Part shown: one piece after another, positions 25,984-34,008 of the stretch
Layout of the letters: each line of letters starts with the position of its first letter
How positions within the stretch are numbered: position 1 is the first letter of the stretch
Assembly: GCF_900100005.1 (NCBI RefSeq)
Contig: NZ_FNEB01000001.1
Span: 124,001-188,000, forward strand
Source: Lutimaribacter saemankumensis
Lineage (GTDB): Bacteria; Pseudomonadota; Alphaproteobacteria; Rhodobacterales; Rhodobacteraceae
Direction of reading: 5' to 3'
DNA: 64,000 nucleotides
Position numbers and translations under genes: made by a program
Notes under the pieces: model-generated
Database searches by the model: none
Told to the model about the DNA's origin: nothing
Seen by the model: the letters and a program-made list of their open reading frames with translations, nothing else

Positions 25984-26997
25984 ATGACCCTTTTGACCGA
26001 AGCTGACGAAATTTCGCAGATCGCATTCGGATTCATGGGGTCGAAGGCGCTGTTTGCGGCGCTGGAGTTCAAGGTCTTCACCCATCTGGAGCAGGGGCCT
26101 CTGACGGCCGAGGCGCTGGCAAAGCGCGCGGGCATCCATCCCGACCGCGCCGAAACCCTGCTGACGGCGCTGGCGGGCCTTGGGCTTGTCTCGGTCGAAG
26201 GCGGGCGTTTTGCCAACTCACCCGCGGCCGAAGCGTTCCTGGTCAAGGGTGCGAAATACGATTTCGGCGATTACCTGCGCCTGCAGGTGGGGCAGCAGAT
26301 GTACGGGCTGCTTGACCAGATCGACGGGGCGCTGGACGGCAGCCTGGGCGAGGAGGCAACGAAATCCTATGCCGAATGGTTCGCCGATCCCGAAGAGGCG
26401 CGGCTTTACTCTGAAAGCCAGCATGCCGGCTCGCTCGGCCCGGCGCGGCAACTGGCCCGCAGTCTGGATCTGTCGGGCGCGCGGCACATGCTGGATGTGG
26501 GCGGCGGCACGGGCGCATTTGCGATCACCTTGTGCAAGGCCAACCCGAACCTGCAGGCGACCATCGTCGATTTCCCGAATGTCGCGGAGTTGGGGCAGGG
26601 ATACGTGGAAAAGGCCGGGCTGTCCGACCGGATCAGGTACGTGCCGGGCAACGCGCTGGAAACCGACTGGCCGGACGGGCAGGACGTCGTGCTGATGTCC
26701 TACCTGTTCTCCGGTGTGCCCGGGGCCACCCATGACGGGTTGATCGACCGTGCCCGCGACGTTCTGAAGCCGGGGGGCCGGTTCCTTGTGCATGATTTCG
26801 TGGTGCGTGAGGATCGCAGCGGCCCTGTTCTGGCCGCGCTCTGGCAGTTGCAGCACACGGCGTTCACCCCGCGGGCCCGTTCGCTCGATGCCGCGTGGCT
26901 TCACCGCGCGTTGGAACAGGCCGGTTTCGGGTCGGTCGAGATCGGCCCGATGATCCCGGAAATGACGATGCTGGCCCAGGCCGTGAAACCGGCCTGA
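25984..26997 (+). CDS. two-domain SAM-dependent methyltransferase (dimerisation + O-methyltransferase_2 type)
   Basis: A 337-residue enzyme with an N-terminal winged-helix dimerisation domain (about 10-80; 'GFMGSKALFAALEFKVFTHL') and a C-terminal SAM domain (about 165-335; 'MLDVGGGTGAFAITLCKANP', later 'VLKPGGRFLVHDFVV'). This architecture is shared by CrtF-like, acetylserotonin-type and polyketide O-methyltransferases, and by DsyB, the marine alphaproteobacterial enzyme that methylates 4-methylthio-2-hydroxybutyrate in DMSP synthesis. The middle block 'RLYSESQHAGSLGPARQLAR' (residues 140-159) should help discriminate. No pathway genes adjoin it. It is followed by tRNA-Arg. Confidence 0.75.
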   Translation: MTLLTEADEISQIAFGFMGSKALFAALEFKVFTHLEQGPLTAEALAKRAGIHPDRAETLLTALAGLGLVSVEGGRFANSPAAEAFLVKGAKYDFGDYLRLQVGQQMYGLLDQIDGALDGSLGEEATKSYAEWFADPEEARLYSESQHAGSLGPARQLARSLDLSGARHMLDVGGGTGAFAITLCKANPNLQATIVDFPNVAELGQGYVEKAGLSDRIRYVPGNALETDWPDGQDVVLMSYLFSGVPGATHDGLIDRARDVLKPGGRFLVHDFVVREDRSGPVLAALWQLQHTAFTPRARSLDAAWLHRALEQAGFGSVEIGPMIPEMTMLAQAVKPA

Positions 26998-27028
26998 GGA
27001 TTTTTCGCCGTTGCATCGCCCATACCCG

Positions 27029-27057
27029 TTGCGGCGCGCAAACCGATGGCCTATAGA
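27029..27057 (+). promoter_or_regulatory. sigma70-type promoter of tRNA-Arg
   Basis: TTGCGG (27029-27034) and TATAGA (27052-27057) are separated by exactly 17 bases. The expected start point is about 27064, six bases before the mature tRNA 5' end at 27070. Confidence 0.65.
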
Positions 27058-27069
27058 CGCGGGCACAGC

Positions 27070-27146
27070 GGACCCATAGCTCAGCTGGATAGAGCGCTGC
27101 CCTCCGAAGGCAGAGGCCAGAGGTTCGAATCCTCTTGGGTCCGCCA
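27070..27146 (+). tRNA. tRNA-Arg (anticodon CCG)
   Basis: A 77-base cloverleaf with acceptor stem GGACCCA/TGGGTCC, discriminator G and an encoded CCA at 27144-27146. The D arm is GCTC...GAGC, the anticodon stem is CTGCC/GGCAG around loop CTCCGAA with anticodon CCG (codon CGG), and the T arm is AGAGG-TTCGAAT-CCTCT. No direct repeat of its 3' end or integrase gene is seen nearby, so there is no sign that it served as an integration site. Confidence 0.95.
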
Positions 27147-27172
27147 TATCCGCAAATCTTCGATTTTCCCCG

Positions 27173-28612
27173 TCAATCCAGGCGGATGCCCGGCCTTAGC
27201 TTCGTGTAGGGTATGGCCGTCAGATCGCAGGGGTTGGCGCCGGGGGCGACGGCGAACAGGACCGTTGGCGTGATGCGCTTGTAGTCGGCCATGAAATGCA
27301 CCGCGCTTTTCACGCAGATGATGGCATGATCCCCAGGTTCTATCCCGGCCACCCGGAAGAATTCCTGGTCAAGGTTCTGACAGCGGACGCTGCCGACGAC
27401 CACGCGGATGCCGGTGCCGTCGATGCGCAGCCCGGCGATGGGGCCGAGATCGGCATGCGCCCCGCCGAACATCGGACCCGAGCAGGTGAATTTGCCATCC
27501 GACAGCACCTCGACCACCACCGTGGCGCGGACGGGGTCTGAATATTGCCGATGCCCGCCGCCAAGCTCGATCTCGATCCGGGCGCCGACACCGGCCGCGT
27601 GCGCGGCTTGCGCCGCTGCCGGATCGTGCAGCATGGACAGAACGGCATCGGGTGCGCTTGCGTCCATCAGTGCCTGCAGCACTCCGGTCGTGTCCGAAGT
27701 GCCACCCGCGCCGGGGTTGTCCTGTGGATCGGCAATCAGAACCGGCCCGGTCATCGCCATCGCCTGCCGGACGGCTTCGGCCGCCGGCACCAGGCGCGCG
27801 TCGAACTCCGGCTCGGCCGCCTTCAGCCGTGCCAGAGCGGCATCGGCGGCGGCTTCGGCCGCCTCCTGCGTATCGGCATAGGCAAAGATCGACGGCCCGC
27901 AATCGGGGATGTCGGCCGGCGGGAACCCGATCGCCATGTCGACGGACACCGCGTCGGCGCCGGGCAGGGCGGCGTAAAGCTCTTTCGCGGGGCTGTGATC
28001 GGTCGTCTGCGCCGTGATCGGCGTCAGGAAATCGCCCTGCCTGTAAGCCTTGAACAGCGGCGCCGCCATCGCGCGGTCCAGCAGGGCGGCGGCGCGCGCG
28101 CCGGTTTCTGCGAAATCCGTGTGCGGGTAGGTGCGGTAGATCGTGACGACGCTGGCAAGGTCGAAGAATGCAGGGCTCAGGTTGCCGTGCAGATCGAGGC
28201 TGACCGCGATCGGCATGTCCGGTCCCATCCTGGCGCGGATACGGCGCAGGATTTCGGCTTCGGCGTCGGGATAGGCGCGGGTCACCATCGCGCCATGCAA
28301 ATCGAGATAGACAGCATCCGGCGATGCGCGGGTGATGCCATCGACGATCTCGCCGGTGATGGTGTCGAACGCCTTGTCGGTGACGTAGCCGCCGGGTTCG
28401 GCCATCGCCCAGAGGATCGGCACCATCTGGTGCCGGCAGGCCGACATGAATCCCGCGATCGGAATGTTCAGCCCGTCGAAGACCTGGAAAACGTCGTCCC
28501 CCCGTGTAAGTGCCGGCCACGCGCCCTGCTGGATGAAATCGTCCAGCGTTGTTTCATCCGGGGCAAAGGTATTCGTTTCGTGCTGAAAGCCGGCGATGGC
28601 GATGCGGGTCAT
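27173..28612 (-). CDS. M81 family metallopeptidase (MlrC-like)
   Basis: A 479-residue protein of the MlrC/DUF1485 family, named after microcystinase C of the microcystin-degradation pathway. It starts 'MTRIAIAGFQHETNTFAP' and has 'VYLDLHGAMVTRAYPDAE' and 'PIAVSLDLHGNLS' with the conserved D-L-H-G blocks that supply metal-binding histidines; the C-terminal domain follows 'VLIADPQDNPGAGGTSDTTG'. No signal peptide. The ATG at 28612 has AAGGACAGGA before it. It is divergent from a peptide ABC transporter, suggesting that it cleaves an imported peptide or cyclic amide. Substrate unknown. Confidence 0.9.
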   Translation of the reverse strand: MTRIAIAGFQHETNTFAPDETTLDDFIQQGAWPALTRGDDVFQVFDGLNIPIAGFMSACRHQMVPILWAMAEPGGYVTDKAFDTITGEIVDGITRASPDAVYLDLHGAMVTRAYPDAEAEILRRIRARMGPDMPIAVSLDLHGNLSPAFFDLASVVTIYRTYPHTDFAETGARAAALLDRAMAAPLFKAYRQGDFLTPITAQTTDHSPAKELYAALPGADAVSVDMAIGFPPADIPDCGPSIFAYADTQEAAEAAADAALARLKAAEPEFDARLVPAAEAVRQAMAMTGPVLIADPQDNPGAGGTSDTTGVLQALMDASAPDAVLSMLHDPAAAQAAHAAGVGARIEIELGGGHRQYSDPVRATVVVEVLSDGKFTCSGPMFGGAHADLGPIAGLRIDGTGIRVVVGSVRCQNLDQEFFRVAGIEPGDHAIICVKSAVHFMADYKRITPTVLFAVAPGANPCDLTAIPYTKLRPGIRLD

Positions 28613-28644
28613 GTCCTGTCCTTGCGTCTGGTGGGGTGGTGTCC

Positions 28645-28668
28645 GATTCGGGTTTGCCGGACCGAATC
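28645..28668. promoter_or_regulatory. inverted repeat GATTCGG-N10-CCGAATC in the divergent promoter region
   Basis: Exact 7-base arms (28645-28651 and 28662-28668) with a 10-base spacer, 33 bp upstream of the M81 start codon. It is a candidate operator for the divergent M81 / substrate-binding-protein genes. No regulator gene is adjacent. Confidence 0.4.
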
Positions 28669-28690
28669 GTCGGTCATTTCGAAAAAGTGG

Positions 28691-28713
28691 GGCATATTTT
28701 TTCCCGATATGCC
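28691..28713. promoter_or_regulatory. inverted repeat GGCATAT-N9-ATATGCC in the divergent promoter region
   Basis: Exact 7-base arms (28691-28697 and 28707-28713) with a 9-base spacer, in the AT-rich middle of the 290-bp gap between the divergent genes. The spacing suits a dimeric regulator, and the position suits control of either gene. The remainder of the gap holds no ORF that I would call. Confidence 0.4.
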
Positions 28714-28902
28714 CGCGGGCCGATTCCTCAATTGCCTACTTTATTTGCATACAAACGTGTTGTTTGCTGATTGCAGTGCAGGGCCGCTCCGGGCTCCTGC
28801 TATCCCAAGGAGAGCTTGACAGATCACGCAACGTCAACCGAATGTTTGAAAAACGAAAGGACGCCGGCCCTTAAGACCGGCAAACAAGACAGGGAGTCGT
28901 CA

Positions 28903-30498
28903 ATGCTTTCACAAATCGGAAAAATGTCGCGTCGCGCCGTCATGGCCGCCGCGCTTGCGGTGCCGCTGGCTGCATCGCCATTTGCCTTGCAGGCAAATGC
29001 GGAAACGGTGATGCGGGTCATCCCGCATGCGGATCTCAAAAACCTCGATCCGATCTGGACCACCGCCTACATCTCGCGCAACCACGGCTACATGATCTAT
29101 GACACGCTGTTCGCGATGGACGAGAACTTCGTGCCGCGGCCGCAGATGGTCGATACCTGGACCACGTCGGATGACGGGCTGGTTTGGACATTCGTTCTGC
29201 GCGACGGGCTGAAATTCCACGACGGCGCACCGGTGACCGGTGAGGATGTCGTGGCTTCGCTGACCCGCTGGGGCGCACGCGACGGTATGGGGCAGCAGCT
29301 TTTCGGCGTGATCGACACGCTCGAATCGCCGGACGCGAAAACCATCGTCATGACCCTGACAGAGCCTTATGGCCTGGTGTTGGAATCGATCGGCAAGATT
29401 TCGTCGAACGTGCCCTTCATCATGCCCAAGCGCATCGCGGAAACCGATCCGTTCGAACAGATCAGCGAATATGTGGGTTCCGGCCCGTTCGTGTTCCAGG
29501 CGGACGAATGGGTGCCCGGCTCTAAGGTCGTCTACACCAAGTTCGAGGATTACATTCCCCGCGACGAACCGGTTTCGGCCGCAGCCGGCGGAAAGATCGC
29601 CAAGGTCGACAAGGTGATCTGGCAGTACTTCCCGGATGCCACCACGGCGATGAACGCGCTGATGGCCGGCGAGGTCGATTTCTACGAGGCACCCGCGCCG
29701 GACCTTGCGCCGATCCTTGCGTCGAACCCCGACATCACCGTCGAAGTGAACGACCCGCTGGGCAGCATCGGTTTCGCGCGCTTCAACCACCTGCTGCCAC
29801 CGTTCGACAATGCGGATATCCGGCGTGCGGCGATCATGGCGATGAAGCAGGAGGACTACCTGGCCGCCGGTATCGGTGACCCGCAGTTCTGGAAAACCTG
29901 CTACTCGGTCTTCCCGTGCGGAACGCCGCTTGAAAACGACGTCGGGTCCGAAGTGATGGCGACGGGCGATACCGAAAAAGCCAAGGCCGCGCTCGAGGCG
30001 GCAGGCTATGACGGAACGCCGGTTGTGATCATGCAGCCGACCGACATCGCGGTTTTGTCGGCATTTTCGCTGGTGACGGCGGAAAAGCTGCGTGATGCGG
30101 GCTTTACCGTGCAGCTCGAGGCGATGGACTGGTCGACCCTGACGTCGCGCCGGGCGCTCAAGGATCCGGTGGGCGAGGGCGGCTGGAACATGTTCCACAC
30201 CTGGTGGATCGGTGCCGACGTGATCGACCCGATGGCGATTGCCTTCTCGGGCAACCCCGAAAAGGGCTGGTTCGGCTGGGCCGAAGACGCCGAGCTGGAA
30301 GAGGCGCGCGCCGCCTTTGCCAAGGCCGGCAGCCTGGAAGAAAAGCAGGAGATCGGCCGCAAGGTGCAGGAACGCCTGTGGGCGATCGGTGCCTCGGGTG
30401 AGCTGGGCCAGTTCTTCACGCCTGTTGCCTATCGCAACAACGTCAAGGGCCTGATCAAGTCGCCGGTGATGTTCTTCTGGAACATGTCGGTCGAATAA
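28903..30498 (+). CDS. ABC transporter substrate-binding protein, family 5 (dipeptide/oligopeptide type)
   Basis: A periplasmic binding protein of 531 residues. The N-terminus carries a basic twin-arginine-like start 'KMSRRAVMAAALAVPLAAS' and probable cleavage after 'LQANA'. The SBP_bac_5 hallmarks 'GLKFHDGAPVTGEDVVASL' and 'VDFYEAPAP' are present, as is 'GWNMFHTWWIGADVIDP' near the ligand lobe. Family 5 proteins bind di-/oligopeptides, opines, nickel or glutathione; the specificity here is not evident. The ATG at 28903 has GGGAG upstream; an earlier in-frame start would lengthen the signal unnaturally. A strong hairpin follows it before the permease genes. Confidence 0.92.
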   Translation: MLSQIGKMSRRAVMAAALAVPLAASPFALQANAETVMRVIPHADLKNLDPIWTTAYISRNHGYMIYDTLFAMDENFVPRPQMVDTWTTSDDGLVWTFVLRDGLKFHDGAPVTGEDVVASLTRWGARDGMGQQLFGVIDTLESPDAKTIVMTLTEPYGLVLESIGKISSNVPFIMPKRIAETDPFEQISEYVGSGPFVFQADEWVPGSKVVYTKFEDYIPRDEPVSAAAGGKIAKVDKVIWQYFPDATTAMNALMAGEVDFYEAPAPDLAPILASNPDITVEVNDPLGSIGFARFNHLLPPFDNADIRRAAIMAMKQEDYLAAGIGDPQFWKTCYSVFPCGTPLENDVGSEVMATGDTEKAKAALEAAGYDGTPVVIMQPTDIAVLSAFSLVTAEKLRDAGFTVQLEAMDWSTLTSRRALKDPVGEGGWNMFHTWWIGADVIDPMAIAFSGNPEKGWFGWAEDAELEEARAAFAKAGSLEEKQEIGRKVQERLWAIGASGELGQFFTPVAYRNNVKGLIKSPVMFFWNMSVE

Positions 30499-30514
30499 GA
30501 CCCATGAAACCTGT

Positions 30515-30540
30515 CCGGCGCGGGGCCAAACCCGCGCCGG
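30515..30540 (+). terminator. intercistronic hairpin between the binding-protein and permease genes
   Basis: A perfect 10-bp GC stem (30515-30524 with 30531-30540, CCGGCGCGGG/CCCGCGCCGG) and a 6-base loop. There is no following T-run. It is 17 bp after the binding-protein stop and 32 bp before the permease ATG. Such hairpins commonly stabilise the binding-protein message or attenuate the downstream genes, giving excess binding protein. Confidence 0.7.
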
Positions 30541-30571
30541 CTCACAATAAAAACGGGGCGCACGGGGGCAC

Positions 30572-31516
30572 ATGCTTTACTACATCTTCAAACGTGTCTT
30601 GATGACCATTCCGGTGATGGTCATCGTTGCACTTTTCGTATTTCTGATGCTGCGATTGTCTCCGGGCGATCCGGCCGCGGTGATCGCGGGCGATTATGCC
30701 ACCGCCGAGGATGTGGCGCGTATCCGCGAACAGCTGGGCCTGTCCGAACCTATCGTGGTTCAGTTCACCAAGTGGCTGGGCCAGCTTGCCCAGGGTGATC
30801 TGGGCACCTCGATCTTTTCCAACAAACCGGTGGCCGAACTGATCGCGCAGCGGATCGAGCCGACGATGCTGCTGGCGCTGACGACGATCATCTTTTCCGT
30901 GCTCGTGGCCGTTCCGCTGGGCACACTGGCCGCCTATCGCGCGGGAAGCTGGATCGACCGGGTCGTGATGCTGTTTTCGGTCGGGGGCTTTTCGGTCCCC
31001 GTGTTCGTTCTGGGCTATGTGCTGATCTACATCCTGTCGCTCAACCTCAAACTTCTGCCGGTGCAGGGCTACCGATCTCCGTTCACCGAAGGGATCGGGC
31101 CGTTCTTCGCACATATAACCCTGCCGACCCTGACGCTGAGCGTGATTTTCATCGCGCTGATCGCGCGCATGACGCGCGCCTCGGTGATCGAGGTGCTGGA
31201 AGAGGATTACGTGCGCACCGCCCGCGCCAAGGGACAAAGCGAATTCAAGGTGCTGATGCGCCACGCACTGCGCAATGCGGCCGTGCCGATCATCACGGTG
31301 ATCGGGATCGGCATCGCGCTGCTGATCGGTGGCGTGGTGGTGACGGAAAGCGTCTTCAACATTCCCGGCCTTGGCCGTCTGGTGCTGGATGCGGTGCTGG
31401 CGCGGGACTACCCGATCATCCAGGGGCTGATCCTGTTCTTCAGCTTCATCTACATCGTTCTGAACCTGCTGATCGACCTCAGCTATTCGCTTCTGGACCC
31501 GAGGATCCGTTACTGA
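30572..31516 (+). CDS. dppB: ABC transporter permease, DppB type
   Basis: An inner-membrane permease of 314 residues with six likely membrane helices. It begins 'MLYYIFKRVLMTIPVMVIVA', typical of DppB/OppB, and has 'LRLSPGDPAAVIAGD' after the first helix. The EAA-type cytoplasmic loop is 'VRTARAKGQSEFKVLMRHAL', which contacts the ATPase. Its TGA overlaps the start of the partner permease by one base. Confidence 0.93.
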   Translation: MLYYIFKRVLMTIPVMVIVALFVFLMLRLSPGDPAAVIAGDYATAEDVARIREQLGLSEPIVVQFTKWLGQLAQGDLGTSIFSNKPVAELIAQRIEPTMLLALTTIIFSVLVAVPLGTLAAYRAGSWIDRVVMLFSVGGFSVPVFVLGYVLIYILSLNLKLLPVQGYRSPFTEGIGPFFAHITLPTLTLSVIFIALIARMTRASVIEVLEEDYVRTARAKGQSEFKVLMRHALRNAAVPIITVIGIGIALLIGGVVVTESVFNIPGLGRLVLDAVLARDYPIIQGLILFFSFIYIVLNLLIDLSYSLLDPRIRY

Positions 31517-32388
31517 TGGCCGAAACAGCATCCCCCGCACCGCAGGCCGCCGCGCAGCCAAGCATCTGGCGCATCGCTCTCAGGAACCGGTCGGTCTTCT
31601 GGGGTGGCCTGATCCTTGTGATCATCGCGCTGATCGCGGCGTTCGGCAGCTTTTTCACCGCCGATCCGATGGACATCAACCCGATGGGCCGGCTGAAACC
31701 GCCGGGAGACTTCGGCCTGTTCGGCACCGACCAGCTCGGCCGTGACGTGTTCAGCCGGGTGGTGAACGGCGCGCGCATTTCGCTGACCGTGGGCACGGCC
31801 GTCGCCGTGATCTCGATCGTGATCGGCCTGTTCCTGGGGCTGGTGGCGGGGTATTTCCGCTACATGGACGCGGTGATCATGCGGGTGATGGACGGGCTGA
31901 TGTCGATCCCTGCGATCCTGCTGGCCATCGCGCTGATCTCGCTGTCGGGGGCAACGCTGCTGACCGTGGTCACCGCCATCGTCATTCCCGAAATCCCTCG
32001 CGTCGTGCGCCTTGTGCGCTCGGTCGTGCTGACCGTGCGCGAGGAGCCTTATGTCGAGGCCGCGATTGCCGCTGGTACGCGGACATGGCTGATCATGCTG
32101 CGCCACGTTCTGCCCAACACCATCGCGCCGCTGATCGTGCAGGCGACCTATGTCTGCGGGTCGGCCATGCTGACCGAGGCGATCCTGGGCTTTCTTGGCG
32201 CGGGCATTCCGCCGGAAATCCCGTCCTGGGGCAACATCATGTCCGAGGGCAGAACCTTCTTCCAATTGACACCGTGGATCATCTTTTTCCCCGGCGCGGC
32301 GCTTGCGGTGACCGTTCTTGCGGTCAACATCGTGGGCGACGGGCTGCGCGACTCTCTTGATCCACGTATCGCGAGGACCATGCGATGA
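31516..32388 (+). CDS. dppC: ABC transporter permease, DppC type
   Basis: The partner inner-membrane permease (290 residues). An N-terminal cytoplasmic tail precedes the first helix ('FWGGLILVIIALIAAFGSFF'); 'LFGTDQLGRDVFSRVVNGAR' is the DppC/OppC signature. The EAA loop reads 'VEAAIAAGTRTWLIMLRHVL'. It overlaps the upstream permease by one base and the ATPase gene by four (ATGA), so the set is translationally coupled. Confidence 0.93.
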   Translation: MAETASPAPQAAAQPSIWRIALRNRSVFWGGLILVIIALIAAFGSFFTADPMDINPMGRLKPPGDFGLFGTDQLGRDVFSRVVNGARISLTVGTAVAVISIVIGLFLGLVAGYFRYMDAVIMRVMDGLMSIPAILLAIALISLSGATLLTVVTAIVIPEIPRVVRLVRSVVLTVREEPYVEAAIAAGTRTWLIMLRHVLPNTIAPLIVQATYVCGSAMLTEAILGFLGAGIPPEIPSWGNIMSEGRTFFQLTPWIIFFPGAALAVTVLAVNIVGDGLRDSLDPRIARTMR

Positions 32389-33998
32389 GCCCCATTCTGG
32401 ACATTCGCGGCCTGACCGTCAGCCTGCCCAAGCAGGCCGACCGGCCCTATGCGATCAAGGACATCACCTTCAGCGTGAATGCGGGCGAAATCGTCTGTGT
32501 CGTGGGGGAATCCGGTTCGGGCAAGTCCGTCACCTCGTTCACGGTGATGGGGCTGCACGACAAACGCGCGCTGACGCCCGTGGCAGGTGAAATCCTGCTG
32601 CAGGGCGAAAACATCCTGAACGCCTCGGACGCCAAGATCCGCCGGATGCGCGGGGAAAAGATGGCCATGATCTTTCAGGAGCCGATGACCGCGCTCAATC
32701 CGGTGGCGCCGGTCGGCGACCAGATCGGCGAGATGCTGGAAATCCACACCAACCTGTCGGCGTCCAAGCGCAAGGCAAAGGTGTTGCAGGCGATGCGCGA
32801 CGTGCATCTGCCGGACCCGGAGAAGATGTATCATTCCTATCCGCACCAGTTGTCGGGCGGACAACGTCAGCGCATCGTGATCGCCATGTCGCTGGTGCTG
32901 GAACCCGTGCTGCTGATCGCCGACGAACCGACGACCGCACTGGACGTGACGACGCAGGCGCAGATTCTGTCGCTGATCAAGGAACTGCAGGAACGGCGCG
33001 GCATGGGCGTGTTGTTCATCACCCACGATTTCGGGGTGGTGGCGGACATCGCCGACCGCGTGGTCGTCATGCAGAACGGCGAAATCGTGGAACAGGGTCC
33101 GGTCGATCAGGTGCTGGGTGCGCCGGAACATCCTTATACCAAGATGCTGATCGCGGCGGTGCCGTCGATGACGCCGCCCGAACGCGAAGAGGTGACCGGC
33201 GAAACCGCCCTGTCCGCCACGCGGCTGAACAAGCAATACGGCCACAAGGGGCTGTTCGGCGGGGGCCGGGTCGTCGATGCGGCCAATGACGTGAACTTCA
33301 TCGTGCGCCGGGGCGAAACGCTGGGCATCGTGGGCGAATCCGGGTCGGGCAAGTCGACCGTGGCGCGCTGCGTCATGCGCCTGATCGACCCGACCTCGGG
33401 CGAGGTGCTGATCGGCGATACCGATATCGCCACCCTGCGCGAGGACAAGCTGCGCCCGCATCGCCGCGACATCCAGATCGTGTTCCAGGATCCCTACCGT
33501 TCACTCAATCCGCGCCGCACCGTTGGGCAATCCATCACCGAAGGCCCCGTGAATTTCGGCGTGAGCCAGGCCGAGGCCCTGGACCGCGCCAAGCGGCTTA
33601 TGTCGATCGTGGGTCTGGCGCCCGAGGCGCTGGACCGGTTCCCGCACCAGTTCTCGGGTGGGCAGAGGCAGCGCATCTGTATCGCGCGCGCCCTTGCGAT
33701 GGAGCCGATGGTGCTGATCGCGGACGAGGCCGTGTCGGCTCTGGACGTGTCGGTGCAGGCGCAGGTTCTCGATCTGCTCGAAGACGTCCGCGACGAGTTC
33801 GACCTGGCCATGCTGTTCATCACCCACGACCTGCGCGTGGCCGCGCAGATCTGCGACCGGATCATGGTGATGCGCAAGGGCGTGGTCGTGGAAAACGGCC
33901 CCACGGCCGAGGTGTTTTCCAACCCGCAGCACGAATACACGAAGGCGTTGCTTGCGGCAGCGCCGGGGCACGGAACCTTCGACAAGGAATCCGCCTGA
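32385..33998 (+). CDS. fused double ATP-binding subunit (DppD-DppF type)
   Basis: A cytoplasmic ABC protein of 537 residues with two complete nucleotide-binding domains. The first has Walker A 'GESGSGKSV', signature 'LSGGQRQRI' and Walker B '[12 protein letters not shown]'; the second has Walker A 'GESGSGKST', signature 'FSGGQRQRI' and '[12 protein letters not shown]'. In many systems these are separate DppD and DppF proteins; the fusion is common in alphaproteobacteria. The Ala in the second Walker B ('DEAVSALD' instead of 'DEPTSALD') still keeps the catalytic Glu. It completes the transporter and converges on the amidase gene after a 10-bp gap. Confidence 0.94.
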   Translation: MSPILDIRGLTVSLPKQADRPYAIKDITFSVNAGEIVCVVGESGSGKSVTSFTVMGLHDKRALTPVAGEILLQGENILNASDAKIRRMRGEKMAMIFQEPMTALNPVAPVGDQIGEMLEIHTNLSASKRKAKVLQAMRDVHLPDPEKMYHSYPHQLSGGQRQRIVIAMSLVLEPVLLIADEPTTALDVTTQAQILSLIKELQERRGMGVLFITHDFGVVADIADRVVVMQNGEIVEQGPVDQVLGAPEHPYTKMLIAAVPSMTPPEREEVTGETALSATRLNKQYGHKGLFGGGRVVDAANDVNFIVRRGETLGIVGESGSGKSTVARCVMRLIDPTSGEVLIGDTDIATLREDKLRPHRRDIQIVFQDPYRSLNPRRTVGQSITEGPVNFGVSQAEALDRAKRLMSIVGLAPEALDRFPHQFSGGQRQRICIARALAMEPMVLIADEAVSALDVSVQAQVLDLLEDVRDEFDLAMLFITHDLRVAAQICDRIMVMRKGVVVENGPTAEVFSNPQHEYTKALLAAAPGHGTFDKESA

Positions 33999-34008
33999 GC
34001 GATCCGCC

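Noticed and set aside
27070-27146. tRNA-Arg as an integration site for a mobile island covering 27-37 kb
   Set aside because: No repeat of the tRNA 3' end, no integrase and no change in codon use is visible in the downstream genes.
29097-29351. Short minus-strand frames inside the binding-protein gene and many similar ones elsewhere
   Set aside because: They overlap conserved genes, lack ribosome-binding sites and show no domain; they are expected in GC-rich DNA.
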